Source: an uncultured Hyphomicrobiales bacterium
Lineage (GTDB): Bacteria > Pseudomonadota > Alphaproteobacteria > Rhizobiales > Beijerinckiaceae
NCBI GenBank assembly: GCA_903902915.1
Contig: CAIUWR010000017.1
Span: 1-64,000 of the forward strand
DNA: 64,000 bases
Direction: 5' to 3'
Shown: positions 40,054 through 50,866 of the stretch, one piece after another
How the letters are laid out: the number at the start of each line of letters is the position of its first letter
How positions within the stretch are numbered: position 1 is the first letter of the stretch
The notes under the pieces: generated by a model
What the model was told of the DNA's origin: nothing
The model's database searches: none
Seen by the model: only the letters and a program-made list of their open reading frames with translations
Translations under genes and position numbers: made by a program

Positions 40054-42018
40054 ATGAGCGGCACAACTCCGACAGACCCGACTAATGAAACACATGCCGG
40101 TCCGGACTCTTCGGCCGGTTTGTCTGGTCGTCGTCATTTGCGCACCCCGCGCGAGGCCTTGCAGCCTGATGACGCCCCTGCCCCGCCTCCCAGGAAAAAG
40201 CCCAGCCGTCGTCGTCCGACGCTGTCCGCAATCAGCGGCTTTCTTTCGTTCCTGCTGATCGCCGCCGTCGGTGGCTTCGGGATCTTTGCATGGTCGCAGC
40301 ACCAGATGCTTGCGCCTGGTCCGCTGGATGGCGACAGGGTCGTCATCATTGCGCCCCACACCGAAGTGTACGAGATCATTGTTCAGCTTGAACACGAAGG
40401 CGTCATCGATAGCGGCCTCTTGCTCAATACGGCTTTGCTGATCGAGGGCAATCGCGGCAAGGTGAAGGCTGGCGAATATCTGTTCAAGCAGCATGCAAGC
40501 CTGCGCGAAGTGATCGACACGCTCGTGTCAGGCCGCGAGATCATGCATTCGATCACCATTCCTGAGGGCCTGACCTCGGAGCAAATTCTTCAGCGCCTTA
40601 AAGACAACGATATTCTGACCGGGGAACTGCGGGAAACCCCGAAAGAAGGCACGCTCCTGCCCGAGACCTATCGGGTTGCGCGCGGCATGTCCCGCAACGA
40701 CCTTGTGCGCAAGATGCAGGATGACCAGAAGCGCGCGCTTGAGCAGATCTGGGCGCGCCGCGCTACAGACATTCCGCTGCGCTCGCCCTACGAGCTCCTG
40801 ACGCTCGCCTCGATCGTCGAAAAGGAAACCGGCAAGGCGGACGAGCGGCCCCGCGTGGCCGGCGTTTTCATCAACCGCCTCACGAAACGCATGCGCCTGC
40901 AGTCAGACCCGACGATCGTTTATGGCCTTGTCGGCGGCAAGGGAACGTTGGGACGCGGGATCCTGCGTAGCGAAGTGGATCGGCCGACGCCCTACAATAC
41001 CTATCAGATCGAAGGCCTGCCCCCTGGGCCCATCGCCAATCCGGGCCGCGCCGCTCTTGAGGCCGTCGCCAATCCCTCGCGCACCAGAGACCTCTATTTC
41101 GTGGCGGATGGGACCGGCGGACATGTCTTCGCCGAAACGCTGGAACAACATACCCGGAACGTGACCCGCTGGCGCCAGATCGAACGCGATATGAAAGCGC
41201 AGCAGAATGGGCCTGCCCCGGTGGACCGCTTCCAGCCGGACGCGCCGGTCGGTGGGCGCGAACAGCGCGGCGATGCGTCCGGCGGCGTTCCGGTCTTCGG
41301 CGCGCTTGCGCAGACGGTGGCGAGCGCGCCCGAGGCCGAATCCGCCGCGCAAAAATTATCCGCCGCCAAAACCGCCCCGCCGCCAGCTCCTGCGCCGCAA
41401 CAGCCGACGCCTCCCAATAGCAAGTTCGGCTTCGATCCAAAGCTGGACAAGTCGCTGGGCGCGAATTTTCCTGCGCCGCGCAATGTCATGGATGGCCCCA
41501 TGGACGAACGCCGGGACGAGGTCGACACCTCGACCTATCCGGTGAACCCCGAGCGACGCTCGCAGCAACGCGCGCAGGCGGCCCGCTTCGGAATGCCCGC
41601 GGGATCTGACGATCTGCCGCCAGCAGACTCCGAACCCCTGCGGTCCAGCATCCCCCCGGTCGAGGCGGGGCCGAAGATCGTTCGCATTTATGACGCTTCG
41701 GAAGGCACGGCCATTGATCCTCTGAGGAACAAGACCTGGGATCTCAACAGCCCGAAGACGGTGCCGGTGATCAAACCGGACGATAGCGCTGCTTCCGCTT
41801 CAGCGAAGAAGCCAAAGCCAACCGTCGCCCAACAACAGACGAACGCCCCCGCCGCCCCAAGGCCGCAGCCGCGGCCGCTTGCGCAGACCGATGCTCAGCC
41901 CAACGATGAAGCTGATCAAAAAATCGCCGAAAAACCGGCTCCGTCGGCCTCCAGACCCAAGTCGAAGCCTGCGCGCAAGCCGAAGCTTGACGTCGATGAC
42001 GACAACGCGACCAATTAA
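40054..42018 (+). CDS. mltG: endolytic transglycosylase MltG with extended low-complexity C-terminus
   Basis: TSEQILQRLKDNDILTGELRETPKEGTLLPETYRVARG...LASIVEKETGKADERPRVAGVFINRL...LQSDPTIVYGL...PYNTYQIEGLPPGPIANPGRAALEA. Confidence 0.95.
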   Translation: MSGTTPTDPTNETHAGPDSSAGLSGRRHLRTPREALQPDDAPAPPPRKKPSRRRPTLSAISGFLSFLLIAAVGGFGIFAWSQHQMLAPGPLDGDRVVIIAPHTEVYEIIVQLEHEGVIDSGLLLNTALLIEGNRGKVKAGEYLFKQHASLREVIDTLVSGREIMHSITIPEGLTSEQILQRLKDNDILTGELRETPKEGTLLPETYRVARGMSRNDLVRKMQDDQKRALEQIWARRATDIPLRSPYELLTLASIVEKETGKADERPRVAGVFINRLTKRMRLQSDPTIVYGLVGGKGTLGRGILRSEVDRPTPYNTYQIEGLPPGPIANPGRAALEAVANPSRTRDLYFVADGTGGHVFAETLEQHTRNVTRWRQIERDMKAQQNGPAPVDRFQPDAPVGGREQRGDASGGVPVFGALAQTVASAPEAESAAQKLSAAKTAPPPAPAPQQPTPPNSKFGFDPKLDKSLGANFPAPRNVMDGPMDERRDEVDTSTYPVNPERRSQQRAQAARFGMPAGSDDLPPADSEPLRSSIPPVEAGPKIVRIYDASEGTAIDPLRNKTWDLNSPKTVPVIKPDDSAASASAKKPKPTVAQQQTNAPAAPRPQPRPLAQTDAQPNDEADQKIAEKPAPSASRPKSKPARKPKLDVDDDNATN

Positions 42019-42083
42019 CGCCGCTTGAGCGGATGGGTCGGCGCCACTATGGTGCGCATCCGTTTCCATAACCCGGCGGATCC

Positions 42084-42971
42084 ATGAGCCTCAAAAGCAT
42101 GACAGGTTTTGCGCGCACGTCGGGCCATAGCCCGCCGTGGGGCTGGGCGTGGGAAATCAAAGCTGTCAACGCCAAAGGGCTCGACGTGCGGCTGCGCCTG
42201 CCCCCCGGCTTCGACCGAATCGAGGCGGAGGCCCGCGCGAAGCTGACGGGCGGATTGGCGCGCGGCACGGTCTACGCCACCCTCACCGCCCAGCGCGAGG
42301 CGACGACTCCGCAGGTGCGCATCAATACGGATATTCTTGGCTCGCTGGTCGAGGCTGTCGCCAATCTGCCCTGCAACCCCAATATGCGCCTAGCGTCCAT
42401 GGACGGGCTGCTTTCCATACGCGGCGTGGTCGAGGTGACCGAGGCCGCCGATGACGAAAGCGTGCTCGCCGGTGCGGCGTCCGCCGCGCTCAAGGGCTTG
42501 GAGGCCGCTTTGCAGGAGCTGGTGCAGGCGCGCCGGACCGAGGGCGCCGCCTTGCAGGCTGTGCTGACGGAGCGGACCGACCGCATCGCCGCTCTGACGC
42601 AGGCCGCCGAGGACTGTCCGGGCCGCAAGGTGGAGGCCGTGAAGGCGCGGCTCGCCCAATCCATCGCCCTGCTCACCGACGCCAGCCCGGCGCTCGATCC
42701 CGCGCGCCTGCATCAGGAGGCCCTGCTGATGGCCGCCAAGGCGGATGTGCGCGAGGAGCTGGATCGGCTGAAGACCCATGTGGCGGCGGCGCGCGAGCTG
42801 CTGGCGAGCGCGGCCCCCGCCGGGCGCAAACTCGATTTTCTCGCGCAGGAATTCGCACGCGAGGCGAATACCCTGTGCTCCAAGTCCAACGATGCGGCGC
42901 TGACCTCAATCGGCATGGAGTTGCGCGTCGAGATCGAACAGTTTCGCGAGCAGGTGCAGAACATCGAATGA
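42084..42971 (+). CDS. YicC family endoribonuclease
   Basis: MSLKSMTGFARTSG...WEIKAVNAKGLDVRLRLPPGFD...GRKLDFLAQEFAREANTLCSKSND. Confidence 0.95.
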   Translation: MSLKSMTGFARTSGHSPPWGWAWEIKAVNAKGLDVRLRLPPGFDRIEAEARAKLTGGLARGTVYATLTAQREATTPQVRINTDILGSLVEAVANLPCNPNMRLASMDGLLSIRGVVEVTEAADDESVLAGAASAALKGLEAALQELVQARRTEGAALQAVLTERTDRIAALTQAAEDCPGRKVEAVKARLAQSIALLTDASPALDPARLHQEALLMAAKADVREELDRLKTHVAAARELLASAAPAGRKLDFLAQEFAREANTLCSKSNDAALTSIGMELRVEIEQFREQVQNIE

Positions 42972-43636
42972 GCGCGACCCCAACAAATCCCGGCCAGACG
43001 GCCATCGAAACCGGCCGACGCGGCCTCATGCTGATCCTGTCTTCGCCCTCCGGCGCGGGCAAGACCACGCTGACGCGCATGTTGTTGCAGGACAAGTCCG
43101 TCGACCTGACCCTGTCGGTCTCCTCCACCACGCGTGAGCGGCGCTCCTCCGAGGTGGACGGAATCCATTATCACTTCATCACCCGCGACCAGTTCGACCG
43201 GATGCGCGGCGGCGATGAATTTCTGGAATGGGCGGAGGTGCACGGCAATTTCTACGGCTCGCCCCGCGCCCATGTGGAGAGCGTGCTGGCGCAGGGCCGC
43301 GACGTGCTCTTCGACATTGACTATCAGGGCACCCAGCAGGTGCGCCGCAAGGCCCCGGACGATGTGGTGACGATCTTCATCCTGCCGCCGACCATGAAGG
43401 AGCTGCGCGCGCGACTGGAGCGGCGGGCGGAAGATTCGGCGGAGACCATCGAGAAGCGTCTCACCAACGCCCGCCACGAAATCCAGCGCTGGACAAGCTA
43501 TGATTATGTGCTCGTCAACGACGACCTCCAGCGCACCTACAAGCAGGTGCTGACCATTCTGGGGGCGGAGCGCCTGCGCCGCGCCCGCGCACAGGACGCC
43601 ATCACCGGCTTCGTGGACACGCTTCTGGCGGAGTGA
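42968..43636 (+). CDS. gmk: guanylate kinase
   Basis: RRGLMLILSSPSGAGKTTLTRMLL...VSSTTRERRSSEVDGIHYHFI. Confidence 0.97.
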   Translation: MSATPTNPGQTAIETGRRGLMLILSSPSGAGKTTLTRMLLQDKSVDLTLSVSSTTRERRSSEVDGIHYHFITRDQFDRMRGGDEFLEWAEVHGNFYGSPRAHVESVLAQGRDVLFDIDYQGTQQVRRKAPDDVVTIFILPPTMKELRARLERRAEDSAETIEKRLTNARHEIQRWTSYDYVLVNDDLQRTYKQVLTILGAERLRRARAQDAITGFVDTLLAE

Positions 43637-45040
43637 TCAGCGTCCGCCGCCGGAGGCGCGACGCATCTGCGCGCCAGCGGCGGCGATTTCGGCCACCAGA
43701 GCGCTGATATGGGCGCAGGACTGGGTCGACAAAGCCTGCGGCTCGCCCCCTTTTTCAACGGCGGGCGCGACTGCGGCGCGGAAGCCGAGCTTGGCCGCCT
43801 CCTTGAGCCGCAGACCCGCATGGACCACCGGGCGCACGGAGCCCGACAGCGCCAACTCCCCGAAATAGACGGTGTCGGCCGGCAGAATCGCGCCCGTGAG
43901 CGAAGAGACCAGCGCGGCGGCGGCGGCGAGGTCCGCCGCAGGCTCGCCCACGCGCAGACCGCCCGCGACGTTCAGATAGATGTCATGCTGGCCCAGCTTG
44001 AGCCCGCCATGGGCTTCCAGCACGGCGATGACCATGGAGAGCCGCGCAGGATCCCAGCCCACCACAGCGCGCCGGGGCGTGCCCAGCGCGGTCGGCGCAA
44101 CAAGAGCCTGCACCTCGACCAGCACGGGCCGCGTGCCCTCCATCCCTGCGAAAACAGCGGCGCCGGGCGCGGAAGCGTCGCGCCCCGACAGGAACAGAGC
44201 GGAGGGATTGGTGACCTCGCAGAGGCCCTGCCCCGTCATTTCGAAAACGCCGATCTCGTCGGTGGCGCCGAAGCGGTTCTTGACCGAACGCAGAATGCGG
44301 AAGTGCCGCCCGCCGTCGCCCTCGAAGGAGACCACCGCATCGACCATATGCTCGACCACACGGGGACCGGCGATCTGCCCGTCCTTCGTCACATGGCCGA
44401 CGAGGATCACCGCCGCGCCGCTGGTCTTGGCGTAGCGGATCAGCGCCTGCGCGGCGCCGCGCACCTGCGTGACCGTGCCGGGGGTGGATTCCACCGCCTC
44501 GGTCCACATCGTCTGGATGGAATCGATGATGACGATGGCGGGCGGACGGCCTTGTTGCAGGGTGGCGACGATGTCCTCGACGCTGGTCTCGGCGGCCAGT
44601 TCCACCGGCGCGTCGGCCAACCCCAGCCGCTCGGCGCGCAGACGGACCTGCGCCACCGCCTCTTCGCCCGAGATATAGGCGACCCGGTGACCCTTGCGCG
44701 CCAGCGTGGCGCAGGCCTGGATCAGCAGGGTCGATTTGCCGATGCCCGGCTCGCCGCCCAGAAGAATCACCGACCCCGGCACGAAGCCGCCGCCGGTGAC
44801 GCGGTCGAGTTCGCCGAGCCCCGAGACGATGCGCGGCGGACTCTTGGTCTCGCCCGTCAGGCCCTCCAGCGGAAAGACGCGGCCCTTGCGCGCCCCGCGC
44901 GCGGCCTGCGCCCCGATGCCGGAGCCCACCTGCTCCTCGACGATGCAGTTCCAGCCGTTGCAGGCCTCGCATTTGCCCAGCCACCGCTGGGACAGGGCGC
45001 CGCAGTTCTGGCAGACGAAATTGGAGCGAACCTTGGCCAT
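43637..45040 (-). CDS. radA: DNA repair protein RadA
   Basis: MAKVRSNFVCQNCGALSQRWLGKCEACNGWN zinc finger; LLGGEPGIGKSTLLIQACA; KNRFG motif. Confidence 0.98.
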   Translation of the reverse strand: MAKVRSNFVCQNCGALSQRWLGKCEACNGWNCIVEEQVGSGIGAQAARGARKGRVFPLEGLTGETKSPPRIVSGLGELDRVTGGGFVPGSVILLGGEPGIGKSTLLIQACATLARKGHRVAYISGEEAVAQVRLRAERLGLADAPVELAAETSVEDIVATLQQGRPPAIVIIDSIQTMWTEAVESTPGTVTQVRGAAQALIRYAKTSGAAVILVGHVTKDGQIAGPRVVEHMVDAVVSFEGDGGRHFRILRSVKNRFGATDEIGVFEMTGQGLCEVTNPSALFLSGRDASAPGAAVFAGMEGTRPVLVEVQALVAPTALGTPRRAVVGWDPARLSMVIAVLEAHGGLKLGQHDIYLNVAGGLRVGEPAADLAAAAALVSSLTGAILPADTVYFGELALSGSVRPVVHAGLRLKEAAKLGFRAAVAPAVEKGGEPQALSTQSCAHISALVAEIAAAGAQMRRASGGGR

Positions 45041-45041
45041 G

Positions 45042-45257
45042 TCAGGCCGCGCGGGCTGGCGCGGCGGGGGCTGCGGCCTTGTCGGCGGCGCGCATATAGC
45101 GGCGCAGGGCCGAAAGCTGACGCTCCAGCGACATCTCGGCGGCGCGCAACTCGTCAAGCGCCTCCTCAACACGGGCGGAAGCCTCCACGAAGGTCGGCGC
45201 GGGGCCGAGGCGGCGGGAGAGATCAAGAACGGGTTCGGCCGGGCAATGCAGCGTCAT
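45042..45257 (-). CDS. hypothetical 71-aa protein
   Basis: ORF ends 1 bp from the radA start; MTLHCPAEPVLDLSRRLGPAPTFVEASARVEEALDELRAAEMSLERQLSALRRYMRAAD, predicted helical. Confidence 0.5.
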   Translation of the reverse strand: MTLHCPAEPVLDLSRRLGPAPTFVEASARVEEALDELRAAEMSLERQLSALRRYMRAADKAAAPAAPARAA

Positions 45258-45329
45258 GGTGGAGCCTCGCGAGAATCAATTTTAGAACATTACAGGAACA
45301 AAAATGATTTGGCGAGCGTGGCTGAACGG

Positions 45330-46430
45330 TCAGTTGCGATAGCTCCGCGCATAACGCCGCCCGAGATTGGTCAGGATCTCGTAGCCGATGGTCCCCGCCC
45401 GCGCGGCCACATCGTCCACCATGATCGTCGAGCCCAGCAATTCGGCCATCGTGCCGGGCCGCACGCCCGGCGCGTCGGTCACGTCGATGACGGTGAGGTC
45501 CATGGAAACCCGCCCGACGAAGGGACAGCGGACGCCCTCGATAAGAACCTCGCCGCCCATGCGCGCATCGGTCCCCATCAGGGAGCGCGGCATTCCGTCG
45601 GCGTAGCCGACCCCGATGGTGGCGAGGCGGGTGGGGCGCCTGGCATGCCACTGGCCGTTGTAGCCGACGCTCTCGCCCACGCCGATCTCGCGCGTCTGGA
45701 TGACGGGCGCGCGCAGGGACAAGACCGCGCGCATGGGATTGGGCGCGCCGGGCGTGGGATTGCCCCCATAAAGCGCATAGCCCGGCCGCGCGAGGTCAAG
45801 GAAAGGCCGCTGCGGCAGAAACAGGCCCGACGAATTGGCGAGGCTCGCGCGCAGCCCCGGAAAAGCGGCGCGCAGAGCGGCGAAACGGGCGATCTGCTGG
45901 GCGTTGAGCGGGTCCAGCGGCGCTTCGGAGGACACGAAATGGCTCATCACGAGGTCGAGGCCAAGGACGGCGTCCTGCCCCGCCAGACCCAGCGCCTCGG
46001 CGGGCGGCAGGCCAAGCCGGTTCATGCCGGTGTCCACATGCAGCGCGGCGGCGATGCTGCCTGCGAGGCCGCTGGCGCTCCACAGGCGGACATCGTCCAT
46101 CGAACACAGCACAGGCCGCAGGTGATGGGCGCCGTAGGGATCGAGCCGCCCCTCCCCCGCGATCAGCCCATTCAGCACATAGATGGCGGCGTCAGCCCCC
46201 ACGACCGCGCGCAGCCTTGCGCCCTCCGAGGGTTGCGCCACGAAGAACACGCGGCAGCCCGCCTCGAACAGGGCGCGGGCCACCTCGTCCGCGCCAAGCC
46301 CATAGGCGTCCGCCTTCACCACGGCGGCGCAGGTCGCAGGCGCGATGCGGGCGGCGAGGCTGCGCCAATTGTCGCTCAGCGCGGCCAGATCAATGGTCAG
46401 TTCGGCCTGGGCCTCGGTCGCTGCGATCAC
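45330..46430 (-). CDS. alr: alanine racemase
   Basis: CAAVVKADAYGLGADEVARALFEAGCRVFFVA (PLP-lysine motif); VGYNGQWHARRPTRLATIGVGYADG. Confidence 0.97.
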   Translation of the reverse strand: MIAATEAQAELTIDLAALSDNWRSLAARIAPATCAAVVKADAYGLGADEVARALFEAGCRVFFVAQPSEGARLRAVVGADAAIYVLNGLIAGEGRLDPYGAHHLRPVLCSMDDVRLWSASGLAGSIAAALHVDTGMNRLGLPPAEALGLAGQDAVLGLDLVMSHFVSSEAPLDPLNAQQIARFAALRAAFPGLRASLANSSGLFLPQRPFLDLARPGYALYGGNPTPGAPNPMRAVLSLRAPVIQTREIGVGESVGYNGQWHARRPTRLATIGVGYADGMPRSLMGTDARMGGEVLIEGVRCPFVGRVSMDLTVIDVTDAPGVRPGTMAELLGSTIMVDDVAARAGTIGYEILTNLGRRYARSYRN

Positions 46431-47935
46431 TCCAGACGCTCCGGCATCTTGTCTTCGTCAGCAAGATCGCCAAAGCGCGTGAACTCGCCCTCGAAGGCCA
46501 GCTCGACCGTGCCGGTGGGTCCGTGGCGCTGCTTGCCGATGATGACTTCGGCCTTGCCGTGGGCGCGCTCCATTTCGGCCATCCAGGCCAGATGTTCTTC
46601 GCTGCCGGGGCGCGGCTCGCGGTTCTTCAGATAATACTCCTCGCGATACACGAACATCACCACGTCGGCGTCCTGCTCGATGGAGCCGGATTCGCGAAGG
46701 TCGGAAAGCTGCGGACGCTTGTCCTCGCGGCTTTCCACCTGACGGGAGAGCTGCGACAGCGCCATCACGGGAACGCCCAATTCCTTGGCCAGCGCCTTCA
46801 GGCCCGTGGTGATCTCGGTCAATTCCTGTACGCGGTTGCCGTCCTTGGACTTCGAGCCCGACAGCAGCTGGAGATAATCCACCACCAACATGTCGAGGCC
46901 CCGCTGGCGCTTCAGGCGCCGTGCGCGGGCGGTGAGCTGGGCGATGGAGATGCCGCCGGTGTGGTCGATATAGAAGGGCACGGTCTGCATCTGCCGGGCG
47001 GCTTCGGTGATCGCCTGAAACTCGACATCCGTGATGTCGCCACGGCGGATCTTGTAGGAGGGCACGCCCGATTGCTCGGCGATGATGCGGGTGGCCAGCT
47101 GCTCGGACGACATTTCGAGCGAGAAGAAACCCACGATGCCGCCATTGGTGGTCTCGAGCGAGCCGTCGGGCCGCATCTGCGATTGATAGGCCTGCGCGAT
47201 ATTGAACGCGATATTGGTCGCCAGCGCGGTCTTGCCCATGCCGGGACGACCCGCGACGATGACAAGATCGGACGATTGCAAGCCGCCCAGCTTGTGGTCG
47301 AGATCGCGCATGCCGGTAGAAATGCCCGACAACTTGCCTTCGCGCTCATAGGCCTTGGCGGCCATGTTCACCGCATGGGTCAAGGCGGTGGAAAAGCTCT
47401 GGAAGCCGCCGTCATAGCGGCCTTGTTCGGCGATTTCATAGAGGCGGCGCTCCGCCTCCTCGATCTGCTCGCGGGGCGACAGGTCCACGGGAGCGTCATA
47501 GGCGGTGTTGACCACCTCCTCGCCGATCACGATCAAACGGCGGCGCGTCGCCAGATCATAGATGCTGCGGCCATAATCCTCGGCGTTGATGATGGTGGTG
47601 GCTTCAGCGGCGAGGCGCGCCAGATATTGCGGCACGGTGATGCCGCCCAGATCATGATCGCCCAGAAAGGTCTTCATGGTGACCGGGGTGGCGACCTTGC
47701 CCGCCCGAATCAGCTGCGCCGCGATTTCGAAGACGCGGCGATGCAATTCTTCAGAAAAATGCTCCGCCCGCAGAAAGTCCGACACGCGGTCGAAGGCGTC
47801 GTTGTTGACGAGAATCGCGCCCAGCAGAGCCTGCTCCGCCTCCACATTGTGGGGCGGCGTGCGGTAGGTCTGAGCCCCCGGCTGGGGGCTGGTCACGAGG
47901 CCGAAACGGCCCGCCAAATCTTCGACGGCTGACAT
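46427..47935 (-). CDS. dnaB: replicative DNA helicase
   Basis: RTPPHNVEAEQALLGAILVNNDAFDRVSDFLRAEHF...IVAGRPGMGKTALATNIAFNIA...DYLQLLSGSKSKDGNRVQELTEI. Confidence 0.99.
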   Translation of the reverse strand: MSAVEDLAGRFGLVTSPQPGAQTYRTPPHNVEAEQALLGAILVNNDAFDRVSDFLRAEHFSEELHRRVFEIAAQLIRAGKVATPVTMKTFLGDHDLGGITVPQYLARLAAEATTIINAEDYGRSIYDLATRRRLIVIGEEVVNTAYDAPVDLSPREQIEEAERRLYEIAEQGRYDGGFQSFSTALTHAVNMAAKAYEREGKLSGISTGMRDLDHKLGGLQSSDLVIVAGRPGMGKTALATNIAFNIAQAYQSQMRPDGSLETTNGGIVGFFSLEMSSEQLATRIIAEQSGVPSYKIRRGDITDVEFQAITEAARQMQTVPFYIDHTGGISIAQLTARARRLKRQRGLDMLVVDYLQLLSGSKSKDGNRVQELTEITTGLKALAKELGVPVMALSQLSRQVESREDKRPQLSDLRESGSIEQDADVVMFVYREEYYLKNREPRPGSEEHLAWMAEMERAHGKAEVIIGKQRHGPTGTVELAFEGEFTRFGDLADEDKMPERLE

Positions 47936-48126
47936 GATCTCGCTTCAACTGGAGAAAGCTGACGCAAGCGCGCCAAAGCATGGACCTCTCTAACGGATCG
48001 GTCGGAGCCTCGCCAGACTTGTCGCACGGGGGAAGTCCTGGACGAACGGCGCGCGAGCAGGTGTGCCCGCGATCCACAGGGCGCAAAAAATGAAAATCTT
48101 CGACTTGACTGGGGACGTGATGCGGA

Positions 48127-48157
48127 AACGAAAACGCCCGGACCAAAGCCCGGGCGT
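48127..48157 (-). terminator. rho-independent terminator of rplI
   Basis: Minus strand ACGCCCGG-GCTTTGGT-CCGGGCGT-TTTCGTTT. Confidence 0.75.
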
Positions 48158-48181
48158 CTCCATGTCGAAACTTGGGGTCGA

Positions 48182-48742
48182 TTACCGGTCGTCGCCAGCT
48201 TCGGCCAGCGCCGCGCCGACTTCGAGGCCCAGATCGTCCATTGTGGTCTCTTCGCGGGTGGTGAGCTCTTCGCCCTTGGCCTGACGCTCGGCCTCGGCCG
48301 CCGAACGGGCGACGTTGAGGTGCACGGTGGCTTCCACTTCGGGATGCAGGTGGATCGGGATCACATGCAGGCCGAGGGTCTTGATCGGCGTGAAGATCGC
48401 GACCTGATTGCGGCCGATGTTGAAACCGCCAGCGGTGATCGTGTCGGCGATGTCGCGGGGCGACACGGAGCCGTAAAGCTGACCGGTCTCGCCGGCCTGA
48501 CGCAGAGCGACGAAGCTCTGGCCGTTGAGCTTGTCGGCGACGGCCTGCGCTTCGTTCTTCAGCTCGAGGTTGCGGGCCTCAAGCTGCACGCGCTGCGACT
48601 CGAAGCGCTTCTTGTTGCTTTCGTTGGCGCGCAGGGCCTTGCCCTTGGGCAGAAGGAAGTTGCGGCCGTAACCGTCCTTGACGCGGACGACATCGCCCAT
48701 CTGACCCAGCTTGGCGACGCGCTCGAGCAAAATGACCTGCAT
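48182..48742 (-). CDS. rplI: 50S ribosomal protein L9
   Basis: [48 protein letters not shown]. Confidence 0.98.
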   Translation of the reverse strand: MQVILLERVAKLGQMGDVVRVKDGYGRNFLLPKGKALRANESNKKRFESQRVQLEARNLELKNEAQAVADKLNGQSFVALRQAGETGQLYGSVSPRDIADTITAGGFNIGRNQVAIFTPIKTLGLHVIPIHLHPEVEATVHLNVARSAAEAERQAKGEELTTREETTMDDLGLEVGAALAEAGDDR

Positions 48743-48752
48743 GATATTCTCC

Positions 48753-49694
48753 TTAAAGGTTGGTGGATGTGGGTTTGGGAAGGGACCGCCGCAGCGGCTT
48801 GACGTTGTCGGCAAGGCCGACGCCCGCCACAATGATCAGCGGCAGGGGAAACAGGATGAAGATGAGCGTATAGAGCGTCGCAAGAAGTCCCGGGCGGCTG
48901 GCGCGGCCACGGGTCAGACGATGCAGCGCGGCGAGGCCCTGCAAGGTGAACGCGACGCCCAATGCGACAGCGGCGCTTGAGGCCACCACACGGCTCGCGC
49001 CCGGCAAGGCGCAGGCCAGCGTGGCGAGCGCAAAGGCGGCGAGCGCCACGCGCGGCAAGCGGAGATTTGTTGGGACATCCGGCCATTCCCGAGCAAGCTG
49101 CCCGGAGATCAAGGTGACGCGAGCCGCGAGCCACAGGTTGAGGGAAAGCGCCAGAACGCTCCAGAAAGCCAAGACGGCTGGCACGCTGGCCACCACCAAC
49201 CGGGCCAGATCGTCGGACGCCAAGGGACCAGCCCCGTCTTCGTCCCCCGCCATGGCCTTCACCAATTCACGGACGCCGTCGGCGATCTCCGTAGCAGCAA
49301 CGTCGAGGCCGCTGTAGCTGATCGCCACGAAGGCGATCATGCCCCAGACGGCGGCGATGGACAGGGCCGTCACGGCGGCCAACAGCCCGCCGGGTCCAAG
49401 GCGACGCTCGCCAGCAAAAACGTGAACGGAAAGCCAGCCGAGCAACAGCGCTGGAAAAGCCGTGGAGACAAGGAAGACGACGCCCAGACTGGGCTGCATC
49501 AAAGCGCTGACGATGGCGCCGATGGCGGCGGCGCAAAGCGCGGCCGGAAAACCATAGCCCATAGCGGCGATCATCAGGGGCATTGGCGCAAGAACGCTCA
49601 GCCACATGCCCAGCATCATGCCCTTCGCCGGAAGCACGAAGAGCACGCCGGCCGTCAGGCCAGCCACAAGGGCTATGAGAATGCGATGCGTCAT
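48753..49694 (-). CDS. DUF2232-like multi-TM membrane protein
   Basis: Multi-TM; lies between rpsR and rplI, the usual position of the alphaproteobacterial DUF2232 gene. Confidence 0.75.
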   Translation of the reverse strand: MTHRILIALVAGLTAGVLFVLPAKGMMLGMWLSVLAPMPLMIAAMGYGFPAALCAAAIGAIVSALMQPSLGVVFLVSTAFPALLLGWLSVHVFAGERRLGPGGLLAAVTALSIAAVWGMIAFVAISYSGLDVAATEIADGVRELVKAMAGDEDGAGPLASDDLARLVVASVPAVLAFWSVLALSLNLWLAARVTLISGQLAREWPDVPTNLRLPRVALAAFALATLACALPGASRVVASSAAVALGVAFTLQGLAALHRLTRGRASRPGLLATLYTLIFILFPLPLIIVAGVGLADNVKPLRRSLPKPTSTNL

Positions 49695-49819
49695 TCGCCG
49701 AGCTGTCCCGCTGAAAAGCGGTTAGAGCGGATAGACCGCCCAACCAAGCCGCCCCGGACCATTCCGTGCGGCCGACGTAACCCCTCCCCGGCGGACCGGA
49801 GAGGGGGCAGTTCAAGTGC

Positions 49820-50062
49820 TTACTTGATCACGTAGGGCAGCAGACCCAGGAAGCGCGCGCGCTTGATGGCCTGACCCAGCTCGCGCTGCTTCTTGGCGGA
49901 AACCGCCGTGATGCGCGAGGGAACGATCTTGCCACGCTCGGAGATGTAGCGGGACAGAAGACGGACGTCCTTGTAATCGATCTTCGGCGCGGACGGGCCC
50001 GTGAAGGGGCAAGTCTTGCGACGACGGAAGAAGGGACGACGGGGAGCGGCGGTGGTGGTCAT
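49820..50062 (-). CDS. rpsR: 30S ribosomal protein S18
   Basis: [70 protein letters not shown]. Confidence 0.99.
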   Translation of the reverse strand: MTTTAAPRRPFFRRRKTCPFTGPSAPKIDYKDVRLLSRYISERGKIVPSRITAVSAKKQRELGQAIKRARFLGLLPYVIK

Positions 50063-50511
50063 CAGAACGACCCTCCTTCAACAGCGCCATCCTCACGAGG
50101 GCGGCGGGGACGATCAGGGCGCGGGCCACGACGGTCGCCGCGATCACCGCGGTCGCCACGGTCGCCACGATCATCGCGATCGCTGTCTTCACGCTTGCGC
50201 ATCATGGCGGAGGGAACCTCCTCATGAGCCTCGACGCGGAGCGTCAGAAGGCGCAGCACGTCTTCATTGATGCCCATCAGGCGTTCCATCTCGGTGATGG
50301 CCGCCGGGGGGGCGTCGATGTTGATCAGCGTGAAGTGCGCCTTGCGGTTCTTCTTGATGCGGAAAGCAAGGGACTTGACGCCCCAGTACTCGACCTTGTT
50401 GAATTTGCCGCCATTGGCTTCAATGACGGTCTTCATCTGCTCTGTCATCGCCTCGACCTGCTGGGCCGTGACATCCTGACGAGCAAGGTAAATGTGCTCA
50501 TAAAGAGCCAT
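50062..50511 (-). CDS. rpsF: 30S ribosomal protein S6
   Basis: [87 protein letters not shown]. Confidence 0.98.
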   Translation of the reverse strand: MALYEHIYLARQDVTAQQVEAMTEQMKTVIEANGGKFNKVEYWGVKSLAFRIKKNRKAHFTLINIDAPPAAITEMERLMGINEDVLRLLTLRVEAHEEVPSAMMRKREDSDRDDRGDRGDRGDRGDRRGPRPDRPRRPREDGAVEGGSF

Positions 50512-50866
50512 GATCTGCCTTTCTCTTCCTGTTGCGGCTTCGGCGCGGAGCCCTTCGAGCCCGGAGAAAGGCTCGACGGAATTCATATCGAAGGCGGAGA
50601 CACGGGAAGACGGGTTCCTGAACCCTGCGGGCTATGCCCACCTTCCGTTCAGCCTCCGGCCGAAGCTGTAGGGTGCTTCTACACGTTTTCGCCTTCGACG
50701 CAAGGCTCCAGAGCGCGGGAGGTCAGTCAGAGCACGCGAGCGCGGACAGCGAACCCCAAGAGGCGCCTTGCATTTCGCCCGCGAATGAGTGACGCAATGA
50801 CCATACTCGGATATATGAAAGCGAGTCGCGGACGGCGGACCGCACTGCTCCAATGAGGCCCACCCG

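Noticed and set aside
43709-47932. Long plus-strand ORFs (532, 646 and 571 aa) opposite radA, alr and dnaB
   Set aside because: Fully antisense to recognised genes; low-complexity shadow translations with no family resemblance.
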